NCBI GenBank assembly: GCA_028829895.1
Contig: CM054177.1
Location: forward strand, 39,491,564 to 39,555,563
Direction of reading: 5' to 3'
Length of the DNA stretch: 64,000 bases
Source: Sinotaia quadrata
Taxonomy: Eukaryota > Mollusca > Gastropoda > Architaenioglossa > Viviparidae
The first letter of the stretch is position 1, and each line of letters starts with the position of its first letter. Position numbers and translations under genes: made by a program. The notes beneath the pieces are model-generated. The model did no database searches, was not told the DNA's origin, and saw nothing but the letters and a program-made list of their open reading frames with translations. Below are positions 34,966 through 47,058 of the stretch, in pieces.

Positions 34966-35265
34966 GCATTACTTTGGTATACAACAGATCAAAGTCTGAT
35001 CAAAGTCAATCCTTTATTTTTTTTTTATATAAACCCGCACAAACCCACAACCATAACAATGTTATTATATGTTTAGATAGATAATGCATTGAAAGTATTG
35101 TGTGTATATAGGCACATAGGCATATATGGAAATATGCAGATATAAATACATTTATGGAATTATGCATGTATATATGGATGTACGGAATTATGCAGGCATA
35201 AAGACGTGTATGAAATTATACAGGTATACATGCATGTACCGAATTATGCAGGTACAAATCTATGT
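34966..35265. repeat. Decayed about 45-bp array
   Basis: GGAATTATGCAGGTATA-like phrases recur four to five times at 35100-35265. The left part is unique with a T9 run. Confidence 0.6.
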
Positions 35266-35894
35266 GCTAAAGCAAAAATGACCACATATTTATTTTATAC
35301 CTCTAAATCAAATATAAACGCCTTTCTTTCTCGCTCTAAAATATTTCCTCTTCTCAGTGTAAGAACTCAACTCACAGTTTATATATGTAGCAGTAAGTAA
35401 GCATCACGTTAATAAAACGTTGTTTGTGAATATAATTCGCAGTTAGCGGGCTCATGCTCAAAAAGATGTGACAGTTTGGGCATCTGCCTCCCCTCCCCAT
35501 CTCCTCATCAATAACGAAAACCCCTAATGTGGCTCGCCAAAAGCTCCAATGTAGCACAACTGAAACAAATGACTTGTCTTTGGCGTGAGATGCATCGCCA
35601 TGTGGCTTTGGTCCCACAGGTATCTGTATCTTAGCACAGACTGCAATCAATTATTAGCGTCAAGGAGCTCGTAACACTAAAGTATGCAACACATAAATCA
35701 CAGACTTCCATTCTTAGCGAACAGAACGTAATCCTGGATAAGGTGATAATGATACATTTACGAAGACGACTATTTATTGGAGAATACAAATTACATTGTT
35801 CATTGAACAGTTTATCTGAATTATGAAATCAAAATTGAATAAATTGCAGATCAGTATCAAACAGGGAATCTTTTACGTGATCAAGGAAATATGT
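35266..35894. other. Unique sequence with a GC-richer island
   Basis: 35440-35650 is GC-richer than its surroundings. The minus strand there is open for about 90 codons and contains CPNC and KPHGDASHAKDKSF, but I recognise no family and see no supporting splice pattern. Possible exon or transposon scrap. Confidence 0.35.
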
Positions 35895-36247
35895 TCTTTG
35901 AGGATCGCATATTTGACAAGAATACAGCTCACTGAGGATCGCATATTTGACAAGAATACAGCTCACTGAAGCTCGCATATTTGACAAGAATACAGCTCAC
36001 TGAGGATCGCATATTTGACAAGAATACAGCTCACTGAGGATCGCATATTTGACAAGAATACAGCTCACTGAAGCTCGCATATTTGACATGAATGCAGTTC
36101 ATTACTGATCGCACATTTCATAATAAAGACATCTCACAGAAGATCGCACATTTCATAAAGAAGAAAATCCACAGAAGATCCATTTTTCATAATGAAGAAA
36201 ATCCGCAGAAAATATCGCGTATTTCCTAATAAAGACAGCTAAAATCG

Positions 36248-36278
<31 letters not shown>

Positions 36279-36320
36279 GTGAAGATCACATATTTCCTAA
36301 TGAATACAGCTCAATAATGG
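35895..36320. repeat. 34-bp minisatellite, about 6 good copies plus decayed copies
   Basis: Units contain GATCGCATATTTGACAAGAA and TACAGCTCACT. Right of 36080 copies diverge (GATCGCACATTTCATAA). An AT run lies at about 36249-36276 inside the decayed part. Confidence 0.92.
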
Positions 36321-36662
36321 TAACATAATTGTCTTCGTCAGTTTTTGCTTTGCCTATTGCTACCTTGAGAGAAAAGATAAAATGTTAATGATAAAATTAA
36401 TATGTTAATATATTCGTTCAATCAACACACTGATTATAAATGCGCTAAATATAATTGTACATACCAAAAGACTTCAAAGCTTACACAAAGTAATATTTGA
36501 TAAATGCACTAAATATATTTGTACATACCAAAGACTTCAAAGCCTATACAAAGTAATATTAGCAAAAACATATCCATTACATACTACAGCACACTACAAA
36601 ACAAAGATTGTGAAATAATAATTTCTGCAGCAGCGTTTTTATTCTTCCATCTTTAAACTTTA
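36321..36662. repeat. About 62-bp duplication within unique sequence
   Basis: GTACATACCAAAGACTTCAA and ACAAAGTAATATT occur twice (36450-36560). Otherwise AT-rich unique DNA. Confidence 0.8.
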
Positions 36663-36860
36663 ATCAACAATCAAGCATGCAAACAATAGACTTTAATCAA
36701 TACGTCTTAAACAGACACGCATGCCCAAAATAGACTTTAATCAATACGTCTTAAACAGACACGCATGCCCAAAATAGACTTTAATCAATACGTCTTAAAC
36801 AGACACGCATACCCAAAATAGACTTTAATCAATACGTCTTAAACAGACACGCATGCACAC
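36663..36860. repeat. 44-bp minisatellite, about 4.5 copies
   Basis: TAGACTTTAATCAATACGTC and TTAAACAGACACGCATGCCC repeat with almost no variation. Confidence 0.95.
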
Positions 36861-37017
36861 TGTAAAGCTGCAAATTCGTCGTTCTAATATTTTTTTATTT
36901 TTTTATTTTCTAACATTAAATTTGTGATTCGTTACTCGTGTTTGTTTACTCGTGCATGAACGTTAGCAAACTGTTGATGTCAGCATTGTTTTCTTTTGTT
37001 TATTTATTTAAACTTTG

Positions 37018-37112
37018 TTTAAAGTCTGCGTGTGACTGCCTATAAGCATGTTTAAAGTCTCGTGTGACTGCCTATAAACATGTTTAAAGTCTCGTGTGAC
37101 TGCCTATAAGCA
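37018..37112. repeat. 33-bp minisatellite, about 3 copies
   Basis: TGTTTAAAGTCTCGTGTGAC and TGCCTATAAGCA repeated three times. Confidence 0.93.
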
Positions 37113-37313
37113 TGTTTGAAGGTTTGCCGAGTCAGGGAGAATATTTTGTTACATCGACATTACTATAAGACGTGAGCGTCATATTAAGTATATTTTTGGA
37201 AACAATCAGTAAATATTATTTTGGCCTTGTGGCCTTGGAAGAGGATAATGTTGGGCACCAGGGCACTCTAGACGAGGGATGTCTGTGACGCGAAATCAGC
37301 CGGCAGGTTTTCA

Positions 37314-37462
37314 GCCAGAATGCCGCCACTTAGGAATAACCAAGTCAACAGCAACAAATAGGCCAGAATGCCGCCACTTAGGAATAACCAAGTCAACAGC
37401 AACAAATAGGCCAGGAATGCCGCCACTTAGGAATAACCAAGTCAACAGCAACAAATAGGCAA
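37314..37462. repeat. 48-bp minisatellite, 3 copies
   Basis: GCCAGAATGCCGCCACTTAG and AACCAAGTCAACAGCAACAA repeat three times. One copy has an extra G. Confidence 0.95.
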
Positions 37463-37887
37463 GGAAAATACAAGGAAAAATAATAACTACCACACCACCA
37501 CTGACGACAAGGGAGAACATTGAGCAGAAGTATCCGCAATCACTCCATTGCGGACATGATCCAATACTGCCCGATCATCTATACTTGCCCACAGTACTCT
37601 CTCTCTCCGTCTATCCTAACGGACACCGGAGACAGCGGGAACAACAACGATGACAACAACATCAATAACGAGGACAGCGAGGTTGAACATTCCAAGCATG
37701 TGTACGCACTAAGTAGAGACTTGGTGTGCTACTAACCTGGGCTCAGTAAGATACCCCCACCCACCCTCTCCGCTTCAACATCGAAGACTGTTACTACGAC
37801 TACAACATAACAAACAACACATACTACAACAACATTAGCCTCGATCTACCTGGGCTAATGTATGCCTCTGCCGGCCAATCATGAACG
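37463..37887. other. GC-richer unique sequence
   Basis: Non-repetitive and less AT-rich than most of the window. A 71-codon plus frame (37520-37735) has an Asn/Asp-rich stretch (NNNDDNNINNED). No family recognised. The region lies inside a possible LTR-like segment (37284 to about 38330) discussed in the findings. Confidence 0.35.
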
Positions 37888-38165
37888 CCACTCTACAGCT
37901 TTCCTATCTACCACCCTCCACTCTACAGCTTTCCTATCTACCACCCTTCACTCTACAGCTTTTCTATCTACCACCCTCCACTCTACAGTTGTCTTATCTA
38001 CCACCCTCCACTCTACAGTTGTCCTATCTACCACCCTTCACTCTACGGCTGTCCTATCTACCACCCTTCACTCTACAGCTGTCCTATCTACCACCCTTCA
38101 TTCTACAGCTGTCCTATCTACCACCCTTCACTCTACAGCTGTCCTATCTACCACCCTCCACTCTT
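37888..38165. repeat. 30-bp minisatellite, 9 copies
   Basis: CTCTACAGCTGTCCTATCTA and CCACCCTTCA repeat nine times, with TTT and TTG variants in blocks. Thirty bases are ten stop-free codons, hence spurious 141- and 150-codon frames. Confidence 0.96.
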
Positions 38166-39221
38166 TCAACATCTCCACTCACGTCTTTCAACATCTTCAA
38201 CTCTACCAACAGCGACACATTTCGTGCCAAGCAGCGAAATCGACCCAGCTCGGAAGCTGCTATCATCCCAGATATATATATATATGATTTTTTTCAGGTA
38301 CAAAACGCCGAACGAATCCCTGCTAGTCAGTAATTGGATCCCTCCAGAGATTATTTTTTTGTTGGTGTTTTTAAAGTCAAATTAATATATTGTTTGGTGA
38401 TCAAGGCTGCACTCTGCGTAATGATGCACAATGTGTATCTAGTTCACAAAACATAATCTTAATTTAAAAAATCTTGATCTCAATTGCGTCCTTTAATTGC
38501 AATCCTTAATAGAGAGAGAACAAACATCATGATCAAATAAAACATTACGTCACATATAGGTAAGCTCATCATGATCCGTGCTAACTATTTCATTAGCACG
38601 TCGCCTTTTGACTCTCTCAATGCAATTGCACTAATTTTCATGTCCCGTTACTACAGTCCTACTTAGCATAATCCAAATAAAGGATTCTTAAAGAAAGGGT
38701 CTTCTAAAGACTTCCACATCTAAACACTAAACCACATTCCAGTTTGACACTACAAAGCTTCACAACCAAACTCAGAGTAAGGAAACGTCTGGAAGACGAT
38801 GTGTCATCAGTAACAGTTTTATAATTCAATGAATTTCCATGGTGACACTGGGCCTAAACAAAATGTTACAAGGTTATGACCAGTTTTATAGAAATGTGAT
38901 AGACAGTTTGCTATAAAGAAATGTCAGTGTTAAGAACCGCTAAGATATATATTCGTGTATGCTGCTTCAAATTTATTTGAATTACAAAAGACAATTATAT
39001 TAACAATTTAACGAGAGGTCACTGTGTTGAATGTTACCAAGATTTACTGATATAATACAGACACAATTATGTCAACACTTCCAGAAGTAGTCCTTTCACC
39101 GTAACGTCTCTAAGATTCACTAATACAGAAATGTCAGTTTTATTGACAAGTTGGTGTTTCCGATAATTACTCATATAATACAGACACAATTATATTAGAA
39201 CGTTAGACACATAATAATTAT
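38166..39221. other. About 1 kb unique sequence
   Basis: No gene recognised. A (TA)n run lies at 38273-38285. Faint repeats of CAGACACAATTATRT occur near 39060-39190. Confidence 0.4.
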
Positions 39222-39365
39222 TTAGATTGTATTACTTCACAACATTTGAATAGTCATGTTAGGAGAGATTGTATTACTTCACAACATTTGAATAGTCATG
39301 TTAGGAGAGATTGTATTACTTCACAACGTTTGAATAGTCGTGTTAGGAGAGAGAGATTTTATTCT
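39222..39365. repeat. 42-bp minisatellite, 3 copies
   Basis: GATTGTATTACTTCACAACA and TTTGAATAGTCATGTTAGGA repeat three times with two substitutions. Confidence 0.94.
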
Positions 39366-39489
39366 TTCGAAACGTTTGAACACTTATGTAAAGTTGACAG
39401 TGCATAAAAATAAAGTGAAATGTCACAAATTTATAATAATTTAGAAATAAGTTTCTGCATTTTATTATATATATATATATATTTATAAC

Positions 39490-40440
39490 ATCAACAAGCA
39501 TTCAAGTAACTAGTGTATGTCCAGTAGTCCAATATTGATATCAACTTGATAGAATTCCATTAATCCAATATTGATATCACTTTCATAGTATTCCATTAAT
39601 CCAATACTTATATCACCTTCATAGTATTCCATTAATCTAATACTAATATTACTTTCAAAGTATGTCCAGTACTCCAATATTGATATTACTTCAGCGTTAT
39701 ATTCATTAGTCCAATATTGATATTACCTTTACAGTATGTAAATTCATCCAATTCTAATATTTCCTTCATATCTTGTCCATTAATCCAATACTGATATTAC
39801 CTGCATAGTAGGTCCAGTAGTGCAATACTGATATCATGTTCGTGTCCAGTATTGATATTACCTTCATATTATTTCATTAATCCAGTATTGATATTACCTT
39901 CATATTATTTTATTAATCTAGTATTGATATTACCTTCATATTATTTCATTAATCCAGTATTGATATTACCTTCATATTATTTCATTAATCCAGTATTGAT
40001 ATTACCTTCATATTATTTCATTAATCAAGTATGGATATTACCTTCATATTATTTTATTAATCTAGTATTGATATTACCTTCATATTATTTCATTAATCCA
40101 GTATTGATATTACCTTCATATTATTTTATTAATCCAGTATTGATATTACCTTCATATTATTTCATTAATCTAGTATGGATATTACCTTCATATTATTTCA
40201 TTAATCTAGTATGGATATTACCTTCATATTATTTCATTAATCTAGTATGGATATTACCTTCATATTATTTTATTAATCTAGTATTGATATTACCTTCATA
40301 TTATTTCATTAATCTAGTATGGATATTACCTTCATATTATTTCATTAATCCAATACTGATATTACCTTCATGGTTTATCCAGTAGTCAATATCGATATTA
40401 TCTTCAAAGCCTGTCCAGTATCGGTATTACCGTCATAGCA
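39490..40440. repeat. 36-bp minisatellite, about 14 core copies in a decaying array
   Basis: Core 39855-40370: ATTACCTTCATATTATTTCA and TTAATCCAGTATTGAT. Left of 39855 longer, diverged units (TCCATTAATCCAATATTGAT) reach back to about 39490; a short decayed edge lies on the right. The 177-codon plus frame is the 12-residue repeat. Confidence 0.95.
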
Positions 40441-40866
40441 TGTAATCGTCGGGGCTGGACGTGAAGTATTCAAACAGTACATAAAGACAAATTTATTGCT
40501 TACGTATCGACGTCTTAGAATAATAAACGTTTTTCATCTATTGGATCAGCCCCCTTCCTGATTTCCGGACCCGACTTGTGATGGCTATCACATCTTTGTC
40601 GTAATCCGTCTCCTGTCACCTTAGTTTTAAAAATCAAAAGAAAAAAAGACATCGCCTAACGAGCGCCCTATGCCTGCAGCAAGCGTTAAAAAGCTGTTGG
40701 GTAAAAAAAAAAAAAAAAAAAGCATACATGGAAGCTGTTTGCAGATAATGCCAGCCGGATATTAAACAACATGTCTCGCAGACATTGCGTGCCCAGACTG
40801 ATCAAAGGCCCTTGGACCAAATGAAACTTTTAAAAGCTCCATGCACCAGAGGCAACAAATTTAAGT
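40441..40866. other. Unique sequence with an A19 run
   Basis: GC-richer non-repetitive DNA. An uninterrupted run of 19 A lies at 40703-40721, preceded by GCAAGCGTTAAAAAGCTG. It could be the tail of a retroposed copy, but no source gene, poly(A) signal or target duplication was found. Confidence 0.4.
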
Positions 40867-40902
40867 GTGTGTGTGTGTGTATGTGTGTGTGTGTGTGTGT
40901 GT
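40867..40902. repeat. (GT)n microsatellite
   Basis: GT run with one ATGT interruption. Confidence 0.95.
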
Positions 40903-40969
40903 TTTCGGGGGTATATAGCTGGCGATGAGAGGAGGGTGCTAGGAAAGGAAAAGGTTATAAATGGGCACA

Positions 40970-41100
40970 TAGACTCTACAGGAGGGGTAGACTTTTTATA
41001 GGAGGGGTAGACAGTTTATAGGAGGGTACACAGTTTATAGGAGGGGTACACAGTTTATAGGAGGGGTACACAGTTTATAAGCGGGTTACAACGTTTATGA
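40970..41100. repeat. 20-bp minisatellite, about 6 copies
   Basis: ATAGGAGGGGTACACAGTTT repeats with drift at both ends (AGACTTTTT, AAGCGGGTTACAACG). Confidence 0.92.
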
Positions 41101-41666
41101 AAGGGTGCCAACAATTGACAGGAGAAGCAAGTGCAGTTTACACTAGGTCCACCAACAAGCAGCACAGTAATGCAGATGAGTAACACCCATCGGAATAAAC
41201 ACTGCTGATGGACTACGCCAAAAATACTAATACAACTCCTTCACAAACTACACCGAAATGAACACAGCTAAATCTGAATAACGCAGCACACTTTCTATGG
41301 AGATTGAAGCAGACAGTGGTTACAACAACGCAGACACTGGAACAAGGTACCACCTGTAATCTATACCACTGACGGATGCGTCTAGGGAACAAAGGCTGCC
41401 AGTCTCAAACTCGCCGGTCTAGTGCCCGTAGCTCTAAAAGATCTCAGCTGGAAAGTTTAATACTTATACTACTTCTACGGAAATCCGTCAAGAACAGCAC
41501 TGACGGACGAACACCCACACCACCAGCACTAACCCACCTCCCTGAAAACAAGAGCATTGCGGCAAGTCTCAAGGATTTGAAGCAGGGAAAACATCGCCAG
41601 ATGAAAAGTCCCTTGCATGATTATAGCCGAGTAGATATGTGGTCGGAACCAGAAGTACGCCGTTAA
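41101..41666. other. Unique GC-richer sequence with an unassigned 96-codon frame
   Basis: Non-repetitive. A plus frame at 41376-41666 encodes a basic, Ser/Lys-rich peptide (QTRRSSARSSKRSQ near its N-terminus) ending at the GATA-type array. It is not explained by repetition, but there is no domain, promoter or splice evidence. Probably chance or a transposon scrap. Confidence 0.3.
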
Positions 41667-41978
<312 letters not shown>

Positions 41979-42480
41979 TCAATAATATTTGCACACTAGC
42001 TTATATTATATAAAACAACGATAAAGTGATTGCCTAATATATTCATATATTAAAAATGCACGATTATTATTAATAATAATATTACTACTACTACTACTAT
42101 TACTAATGCCAACGCATGGGAGTACATGCTGCACAAATACACATACAGGTATATTGTTAATAAACATATATAATTATATTCATGATAATGTATATAATAT
42201 AATGTACGCTCGCATATATGTCTTTGAAGATAAACGATATGTCCATTTCTTTATATATATATCTCCCCATAAATACATATGTTTAGAATCATACAATCCT
42301 ATTTGCTTGCATACATCACACATTATACTGAGGAATCATGTTATTGTAAGATCATGTAACCTACTTACAATGACGTTTTCTGTGTGAAAGCTATAAACAA
42401 GGAATAAACTGTACAGTCTTTAAAACAATTCACACTCATAGTTAAAATAATGTGGGTGATGTTCAAATAAAAATGAAAGA
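41979..42480. other. AT-rich unique sequence
   Basis: TAA/ACT triplet runs at 42065-42103, otherwise unremarkable. A 93-codon plus frame (42106-42387) has no known domain. Confidence 0.4.
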
Positions 42481-43084
42481 GCTACTTAGAGGAAAATATG
42501 TTAGTGTGTGTAGGGAGAGAGGAACAGAGAGATAACTACCTAAAGTGAGAATATTAGCAGTTTGTGTGGAAATCGAAATAGCTAACTGGGGGTGGGGTGG
42601 GATGGGATGGAATATAAAACTTGTGTAAGTAAAAAAAACAAAGGAGATACCAGAGTTGAGAAAATATAAGCCGCGTGTGTCAATAAAAGAAAAGAAAAAT
42701 AGACGAGCTACCCGAGGTGAGAATATATAAGCTGTATATATAAATTTTAAAAAGAACGACCTACCCGAGGTGAGAATTTATAAGTTGTTTATGTAAATAA
42801 TAAGAAAGAAGAACGGGCTACCATATATATATATATATAAAACAAGACGTGAGAATATATAAGCTGTGTATGTATAAAAAAACAAAAACATTTTCACCTC
42901 GATCTTTTATAAGGTATTTTGCGGGGAAAGAGCGAGCTAATTCTTAGAGCGAGCTAATTACAAGATATGTTTGTGGATTAAGAGCAAGATAACTGAGGTG
43001 AGGGGGGTGGATGATAAAAGAACAAGATAACTAAAGGGGGAGATAAGCTGAAAAAAGAATGAAGTAACTGAGGTGGAAAATATA
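42481..43084. repeat. Decayed about 60-bp array
   Basis: GAGCTACCCGAGGTGAGAAT and ATATAAGCTGTGTATGTAAA recur in degenerate form. Includes a G-rich patch (42588-42610) and a TA run (42820-42838). Confidence 0.7.
42588..42610 (+). other. G-quadruplex-type motif
   Basis: Runs of 5, 4, 3 and 3 G are separated by one or two bases, which fits the four-run quadruplex pattern. Confidence 0.6.
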
Positions 43085-43375
43085 TCACGTATGGATCATG
43101 AGGAGCAATGAGAGTTATTTAGTAAAAAGTGAGATGTGAGAAGCAATGAGAGTTATTTAGTAAAAAGTGAGATGTGATGAGCAATGAGATTTATTTAGTA
43201 AAAAGTGAGATGTGAGAAGCAATGAAACTTATTTAGTAAAAAGTGAGATGTGAGATGTGAGAAGCAATGAGACTTATTTAGTAAAAAGTGAGATGTGAGA
43301 TGTGAGAAGCAATGAGACTTATTTAGTAAAAAGTGAGATGTGAGAAGCAATGAGAGATATTAAGGAGATAGGTGA
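43085..43375. repeat. 39-bp minisatellite, about 7 copies
   Basis: GTAAAAAGTGAGATGTGAGA and AGCAATGAGAGTTATTTA repeat. Two copies carry an internal duplication of GAGATGT. Confidence 0.94.
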
Positions 43376-43463
43376 GCTAATTACAGTTAACTAATGAATT
43401 GCATGAGGGATGTGCGGATTACAGTTAATCAGTGACATGCTTGAGGGGAGATGTGAGCTAATT

Positions 43464-44400
43464 TTCAGTTAAATATTTAGCGAGCCCCCATCCGTCCATT
43501 TTCTTCTCCTACATAATGTTATCCATATGCATAAGAAGGTAATTAAATTTAACAATAAATTTATTGAATCAACAATCAAACATACATGTGACAAATACAA
43601 TGAAAAAGATTACTTGACATCAATTATTTCCACGAAACCACTTTCTAATAATTTCACAATCCTTTATCTGAAAAAAATAAGTCAACAATTCAATACAAAT
43701 TGCAGGATAGTTCTTATCAGAGAACAGAAAATGAGTTATTAGATATAGGTGATAATAGTTTTTACATAAAATGAATTAACCGCAGTCTCAACAGTCTGTC
43801 ACTTGCTTTTGCAACAATGTCAATAATTTATTGTCTGCATTTATTATGCAAGTTCCATGTGTTTTCCTCTGTACACGTCGAAACACTGAAATGCTGTTAT
43901 TCTATTGAAGTAACCTAGGCGTTTTCTCCTGCTGTACCAGTTCCATCAAGCAGAATAACAATTTCAGCAATTCTAGTATTTCCTTATACCAGAAATTGCT
44001 CCTATAGTCCTGTAGTCCTGTAGTCATGTAGTCCTGTAGTCATGTAGTCATGCAGTCATGTAGTCATGTAGTCATGTAGTCATGTAGTCCTGTAGTCAAC
44101 ATATTTTGCCTCGATACATCAAAGGGGATTAGCGTATTCCGTTACACTTACACACACCAAGGGAGATAATTCTTGCATCTCCCCGGTCATAGCGGTTTAC
44201 AATCAGTGAACCAGTAGATTTAAATAATACTTGAAAGGCTGCTTACTCACTGCAAAATATAATCAAGGAGCAACTATATGTTTCCAGTTTATCGCTTTAT
44301 AACTCCTTTTTCTTTCTACATACCAGTCTGAACTTACAATATTTATTAGCCCAACACATGCACACAGCATAATAAATACAGCATAACAAAACAATGTCAA
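43464..44400 (-). mobile_element. LTR fragment of the same Ty3/gypsy-type family
   Basis: Begins at ATTTAGCGAGCCCCCATC and follows the family through ACAATGAAAAAGATTACTTG, GATAGTTCTTATCAGAGAAC, the about 400-bp middle segment and AGCATAATAAATACAGCATA. Both LTR termini are absent. At 44006-44100 a part that reads TGATGTAGTCAGCATA in other copies has become an array of about twelve 8-bp units (CATGTAGT/CCTGTAGT). Confidence 0.85.
44006..44100. repeat. 8-bp microsatellite-like array inside the LTR
   Basis: CATGTAGT and CCTGTAGT repeat about twelve times. In the 51.3-kb copy this place is a single TGATGTAGTCAGCATA, so the array grew after insertion. Confidence 0.9.
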
Positions 44401-45289
44401 CTTGATCCTTCCACATATCAAGCGATACATGCGTCGGTACTTGTCAATAGCTTCAGTAGCCCATCGTCTCTCGACAGCTACACTAAAGATGTACTTAGAC
44501 GTAGTATCATCAACAGTGGCGGAACGGTATTGTAACGTCGTCCGACCAAGGTTGAACAAGGAACAAGCACCAACGTAGAAACGAAGGTGGCAAAGAATAC
44601 TTAGAAACGTAGAATAAAAGAAGAACCCGCTCTGGAATAGAATTTAATTCCTATGAGCGATTCGCGTTTACATTCGCAAATCCGAAAGCACGTGATCAAT
44701 AATAATGCGCAAAGTTTAAATCTTAGACTATCGTGTCTTTTACAATATATTTATATTCATAAAAGATACAATATAATCCACATGTATGTTATTTTTAACA
44801 TTACATGAACGTATGAATTTCCAAACATTTACTTCATCAAAAAATGGAATTCATACAAGGAGAACAAAATATAATCCAAATTAAGCATGAGCGCTTTACA
44901 AATTAACAATGAAATTACACGCAAGAAAACAATTTAAATTACATAAAAATTCGCAACGTGCACAGACGTTCTGCGGCACAAGAGAATTAAGGTTTATACA
45001 AATTAAAGTTAAAAGGTTGCAGTTAATTTATATACAATGAACTTTTAGGCTTTAGTCATTCCTATCGAATCACGTACGTTCGGAGGAGAATTGCAATAAT
45101 CCTGCACAAAATACATACATAAATTCATATACAAAAAGCTTCAACGTCAACAAATCAACAACACACCAATTCTACTATTCAATAAATCAAAGACATAACT
45201 AATCAAAGTCATAACAAAACAACTAACCAAGAATTAAGTGACGCAATAAAGTAATGACACAAGTACAAGTACTATTAAAGAAATGAAGG
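44401..45289. other. About 0.9 kb unique sequence
   Basis: No gene or array recognised. A 98-codon minus frame (44263-44559) overlaps LTR sequence and is not supported. Confidence 0.4.
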
Positions 45290-46700
45290 AACAGACCAAT
45301 GACTCACCAAATAATGTCACAACAAGCCGATGACCAACAATGCAGCGGCACAGATTTAACATAGTAGTGACAATGTACAAACATCACATGGCGGGTCAAC
45401 GATACATAAAGTAAATATGCAGCAAACAAATCACAACAGACCAACAGCCCACAAACCACTGTAGCGAAACAAAGTTACATAAAAAGGAAATGACACAACA
45501 GACCAACAACCCACAAACCAATGTAGCGAAACAAAGTTACATAAAAAAGGAAATGACACAACAGACCAACAACCTACAAACCAATGTAGCGAAACAAAGT
45601 TACATAAAAAAGGAAATGACACAACAATCAGTAACTCAAAATAACGATTCAAGAAATCAACAACTAATCAAATCAATGTCACAAAAGCCAATATGATCCA
45701 TCAAGCCAAAGACTCAGCAAGTCAACGATTAATCAAGTCAATGAACGAGTACGTCCGTGACCCATAAAGCTAATAACCAGCAAGCCCTCACCCCACAGGT
45801 CAATGACCCAACAAACCAATAACCCAACAAGTCAAAGATGTATCAAGCCAACAACCACAAGTCAATGATCGAATATGTCAAAGATTCAACAGTCCAACTG
45901 TCAAACAGGTCAATGACCCAACATATCAAATATTCAACAGTCTAATAGCCACATAATTCAGTGATCCAGCATGTCACACATTCAACAAGCCAATAGTCAC
46001 ACAAGTCGGTGACCCAGCGTGTCAAATATTCAAGAAGCCAATAGACACAATTCAGTGATCCAGCGTGTCAAATATTCTACAAGCCAATAGCTGCACACGC
46101 CATTGACCCATCATGTCAAAGATTCAATACGCCTATAGTAACAAAGTCAATGACCCCAGCATATTAAAGTCTCAACAAGCCATTACTCACACACGTCAGT
46201 GACCCAGCATATCAAAGTCTCAACAAGCCATTAGCCACACAAGTCAGTGACCCAGCATGTCGTAGATTCAACAAGCCAATCGCCACACATATCTGTGACC
46301 CAGAATGCCAAAGATTCAACAAGGTAATAGACACACAAGAAAGTAATTCAGTTTTCCAATGGCCCAGCACGTCAACGACCAAACAAAAGTCAGTTACCCC
46401 ACAAGTCAATAATCCAGAAGCCATCAATCCAACAGCGCAATGACTCAGAAAAGCGGAGACCCAATATGTCAACAATCTAACAAGTCAATGATCCAGATAG
46501 CATACACTCCAGCTGGCAACATCCAATATTCTCAACATCCAACAACCCTACAACCAGCCAGCATGCATATTATACAAGTCTACAAGAGAAAAGGTCTACA
46601 ATACAACAAATCTACGACGCAATAAATCTACCAGCAAAAGTCTACAACACAACAACTGTGCAACTCAAGAACTCTACAACTCAAAAACTACATCTTCATA
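45290..46700. repeat. 61/62-bp array with long decayed flanks
   Basis: Core 45430-45640: AATGACACAACAGACCAACA and CAATGTAGCGAAACAAAGTT, three good copies. Rightward the theme changes gradually to AATGACCCAGCATGTCAAAG and TTCAACAAGCCAATAGCC units of about 45-50 bp up to about 46700. Confidence 0.85.
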
Positions 46701-46737
46701 ATACAATCTTACAATAAGAACTATTGCTAATTAAATA

Positions 46738-47058
46738 AGGCGATACACTTCAAGGAAGGAATACTGCTAGCTAAACAAGGCGATACACTTCAAGTAAGGA
46801 CAACTGCTAGCTAAACATGGCGATACACTTCAAGGAAGGACAACTGCTAGCTAAACAGGCGATACACTTCAAGGAAGGACAACTGCTAACTAAACATGGC
46901 GATACACTTCAAGGAAGGACAACTGCTAACTAAACATGGCGATACACTTCAAGGAAGGACAACTGCTAACTAAACATGGCGATACACTTCAAGGAAGGAC
47001 AACTGCTAACTAAACATGGCGATACACTTCAAGGAAGGACAAATGCTAGCTAAACAAT
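46738..47058. repeat. 40-bp minisatellite, 8 copies
   Basis: GGCGATACACTTCAAGGAAG and GACAACTGCTAACTAAACAT repeat. One copy lacks AT. The AACT/AGCT variants form blocks. Confidence 0.96.

Noticed and set aside
35372..35650. 92-codon minus frame as an exon
   Set aside because: Suggestive CPNC motif and GC content, but no family recognised and no consistent splice sites; left as an island only.
39852..40385. 177-codon plus frame
   Set aside because: Twelve-residue repeat from the 36-bp array.
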